From the NCBI GenBank assembly GCA_014860725.1, contig JACZJD010000660.1, positions 1-6,828 of the forward strand: DNA of 6,828 bases, in the 5' to 3' direction. The position numbers and the translations under genes are program-made. Source of the stretch: Aquamicrobium sp. Lineage in GTDB: Bacteria; Pseudomonadota; Alphaproteobacteria; Rhizobiales; Rhizobiaceae. Below are positions 6,520 through 6,828 of the stretch, piece after piece (the stretch's first letter is position 1; every line of letters begins with the position of its first letter). The notes under the pieces are model-generated. The model searched no databases, had not been told where the DNA came from, and saw only the letters and a list, made by a program, of their open reading frames with translations.

Positions 6520-6828
6520 CCCATCTTCTGTCCCTGCGCTCCGTCTCCAAGGTCTTCACGCTCGGCAGCCGCGAGGTGCGCGCGGTGGAGAACGTGTCGC
6601 TCGACGTCGAGGAGGGCGAGTGCCTCGCCATCGTCGGCGAATCCGGCTCCGGCAAGAGCACGGTCGCCAACATGGTGCTGGGCATCTACCCGCCGAGCGA
6701 GGGCGAGATCCTGTTGCGCGGCGAGGCGCTGCCGGCGCGCCGCCAGCTCGTCCACCGCCGCGCCATCCAGCTCGTGCAGCAGAACCCGATGTCCTCGCTC
6801 AATCCTCGCCGCAGCATCGGCGCCTCCC
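6516..6828 (+). CDS. ABC transporter ATP-binding protein, DppF/OppF type, partial (right edge)
   Basis: The second ATPase of the importer; only the first 104 residues are in the window and the gene is open at the right edge. It starts [18 protein letters not shown], with Walker A GESGSGKS at 41-48 and the Q-loop in LVQQNPMSSLNPR (Gln89). The form QNP-SSLNPR is typical of DppF/OppF, against QDP-SSLNP in the DppD partner, which supports the pairing. ATG at 6516 overlaps the preceding stop as ATGA, with the purine-rich GGAGGAGGCG a few bases upstream as ribosome-binding site. Signature, Walker B and the C-terminal tail lie outside the window. Confidence 0.93.
   Translation, partial: MTHLLSLRSVSKVFTLGSREVRAVENVSLDVEEGECLAIVGESGSGKSTVANMVLGIYPPSEGEILLRGEALPARRQLVHRRAIQLVQQNPMSSLNPRRSIGAS

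Noticed and set aside
1..6828. tRNA, rRNA, CRISPR arrays, transposases
   Set aside because: No such sequences were seen; the repeats present are isolated palindromes, not regularly spaced arrays.

Overview
This window is a GC-rich stretch of bacterial chromosome. It most likely comes from an alphaproteobacterium of the Rhizobiales/Hyphomicrobiales. The evidence is base composition, rhizobial-type gene content (ThiP, an XRE-cupin regulator, a Dpp/Opp-type ABC operon) and a long palindromic intergenic repeat of the kind common in that group. The taxonomic call is inference; no marker gene is present.

Layout: (1) Positions 1-882, minus strand: the N-terminal half of the thiamine ABC permease ThiP, running off the left edge. 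Its reading frame is broken near 510-519 by what looks like an out-of-frame deletion of about 20 nt. (2) Positions 883-1427: about 545 bp without a gene. It holds a roughly 180-bp palindromic repeat (948-1129), a second smaller palindrome (1285-1324), a short direct repeat, and the promoter/operator region of the next operon. No thiB lies directly upstream of thiP, where it would normally be. (3) Positions 1428-6828, plus strand: one apparent operon encoding an XRE-cupin transcriptional regulator, a family 5 solute-binding protein (SBP) with a signal peptide, a DppB-type permease, a DppC-type permease with a 1-nt frameshift, a DppD-type ATPase, and the start of a DppF-type ATPase cut by the right edge.

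How it fits together: the only recognisable promoter on the plus strand lies before the regulator. It carries two copies, 17 bp apart, of a TTTAG-N5-CTAAA-like motif across the spacer and start region. This suggests that the regulator controls its own transcript and, by read-through, the whole transporter operon. A strong hairpin without a U-tract sits between the SBP gene and the first permease gene, as in operons that make more SBP than membrane components. The downstream genes are tightly packed (4-nt gap, then two 4-nt ATGA overlaps). The transported substrate cannot be read from sequence; peptides, opines or related amino compounds are typical of the family.

The most notable irregularities are the two reading-frame lesions, in thiP and the DppC-type gene. 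Both genes are otherwise well conserved, so sequence or assembly error and very recent gene decay are both possible. I see no clearly novel system; the most original element is the tandem operator/promoter arrangement.
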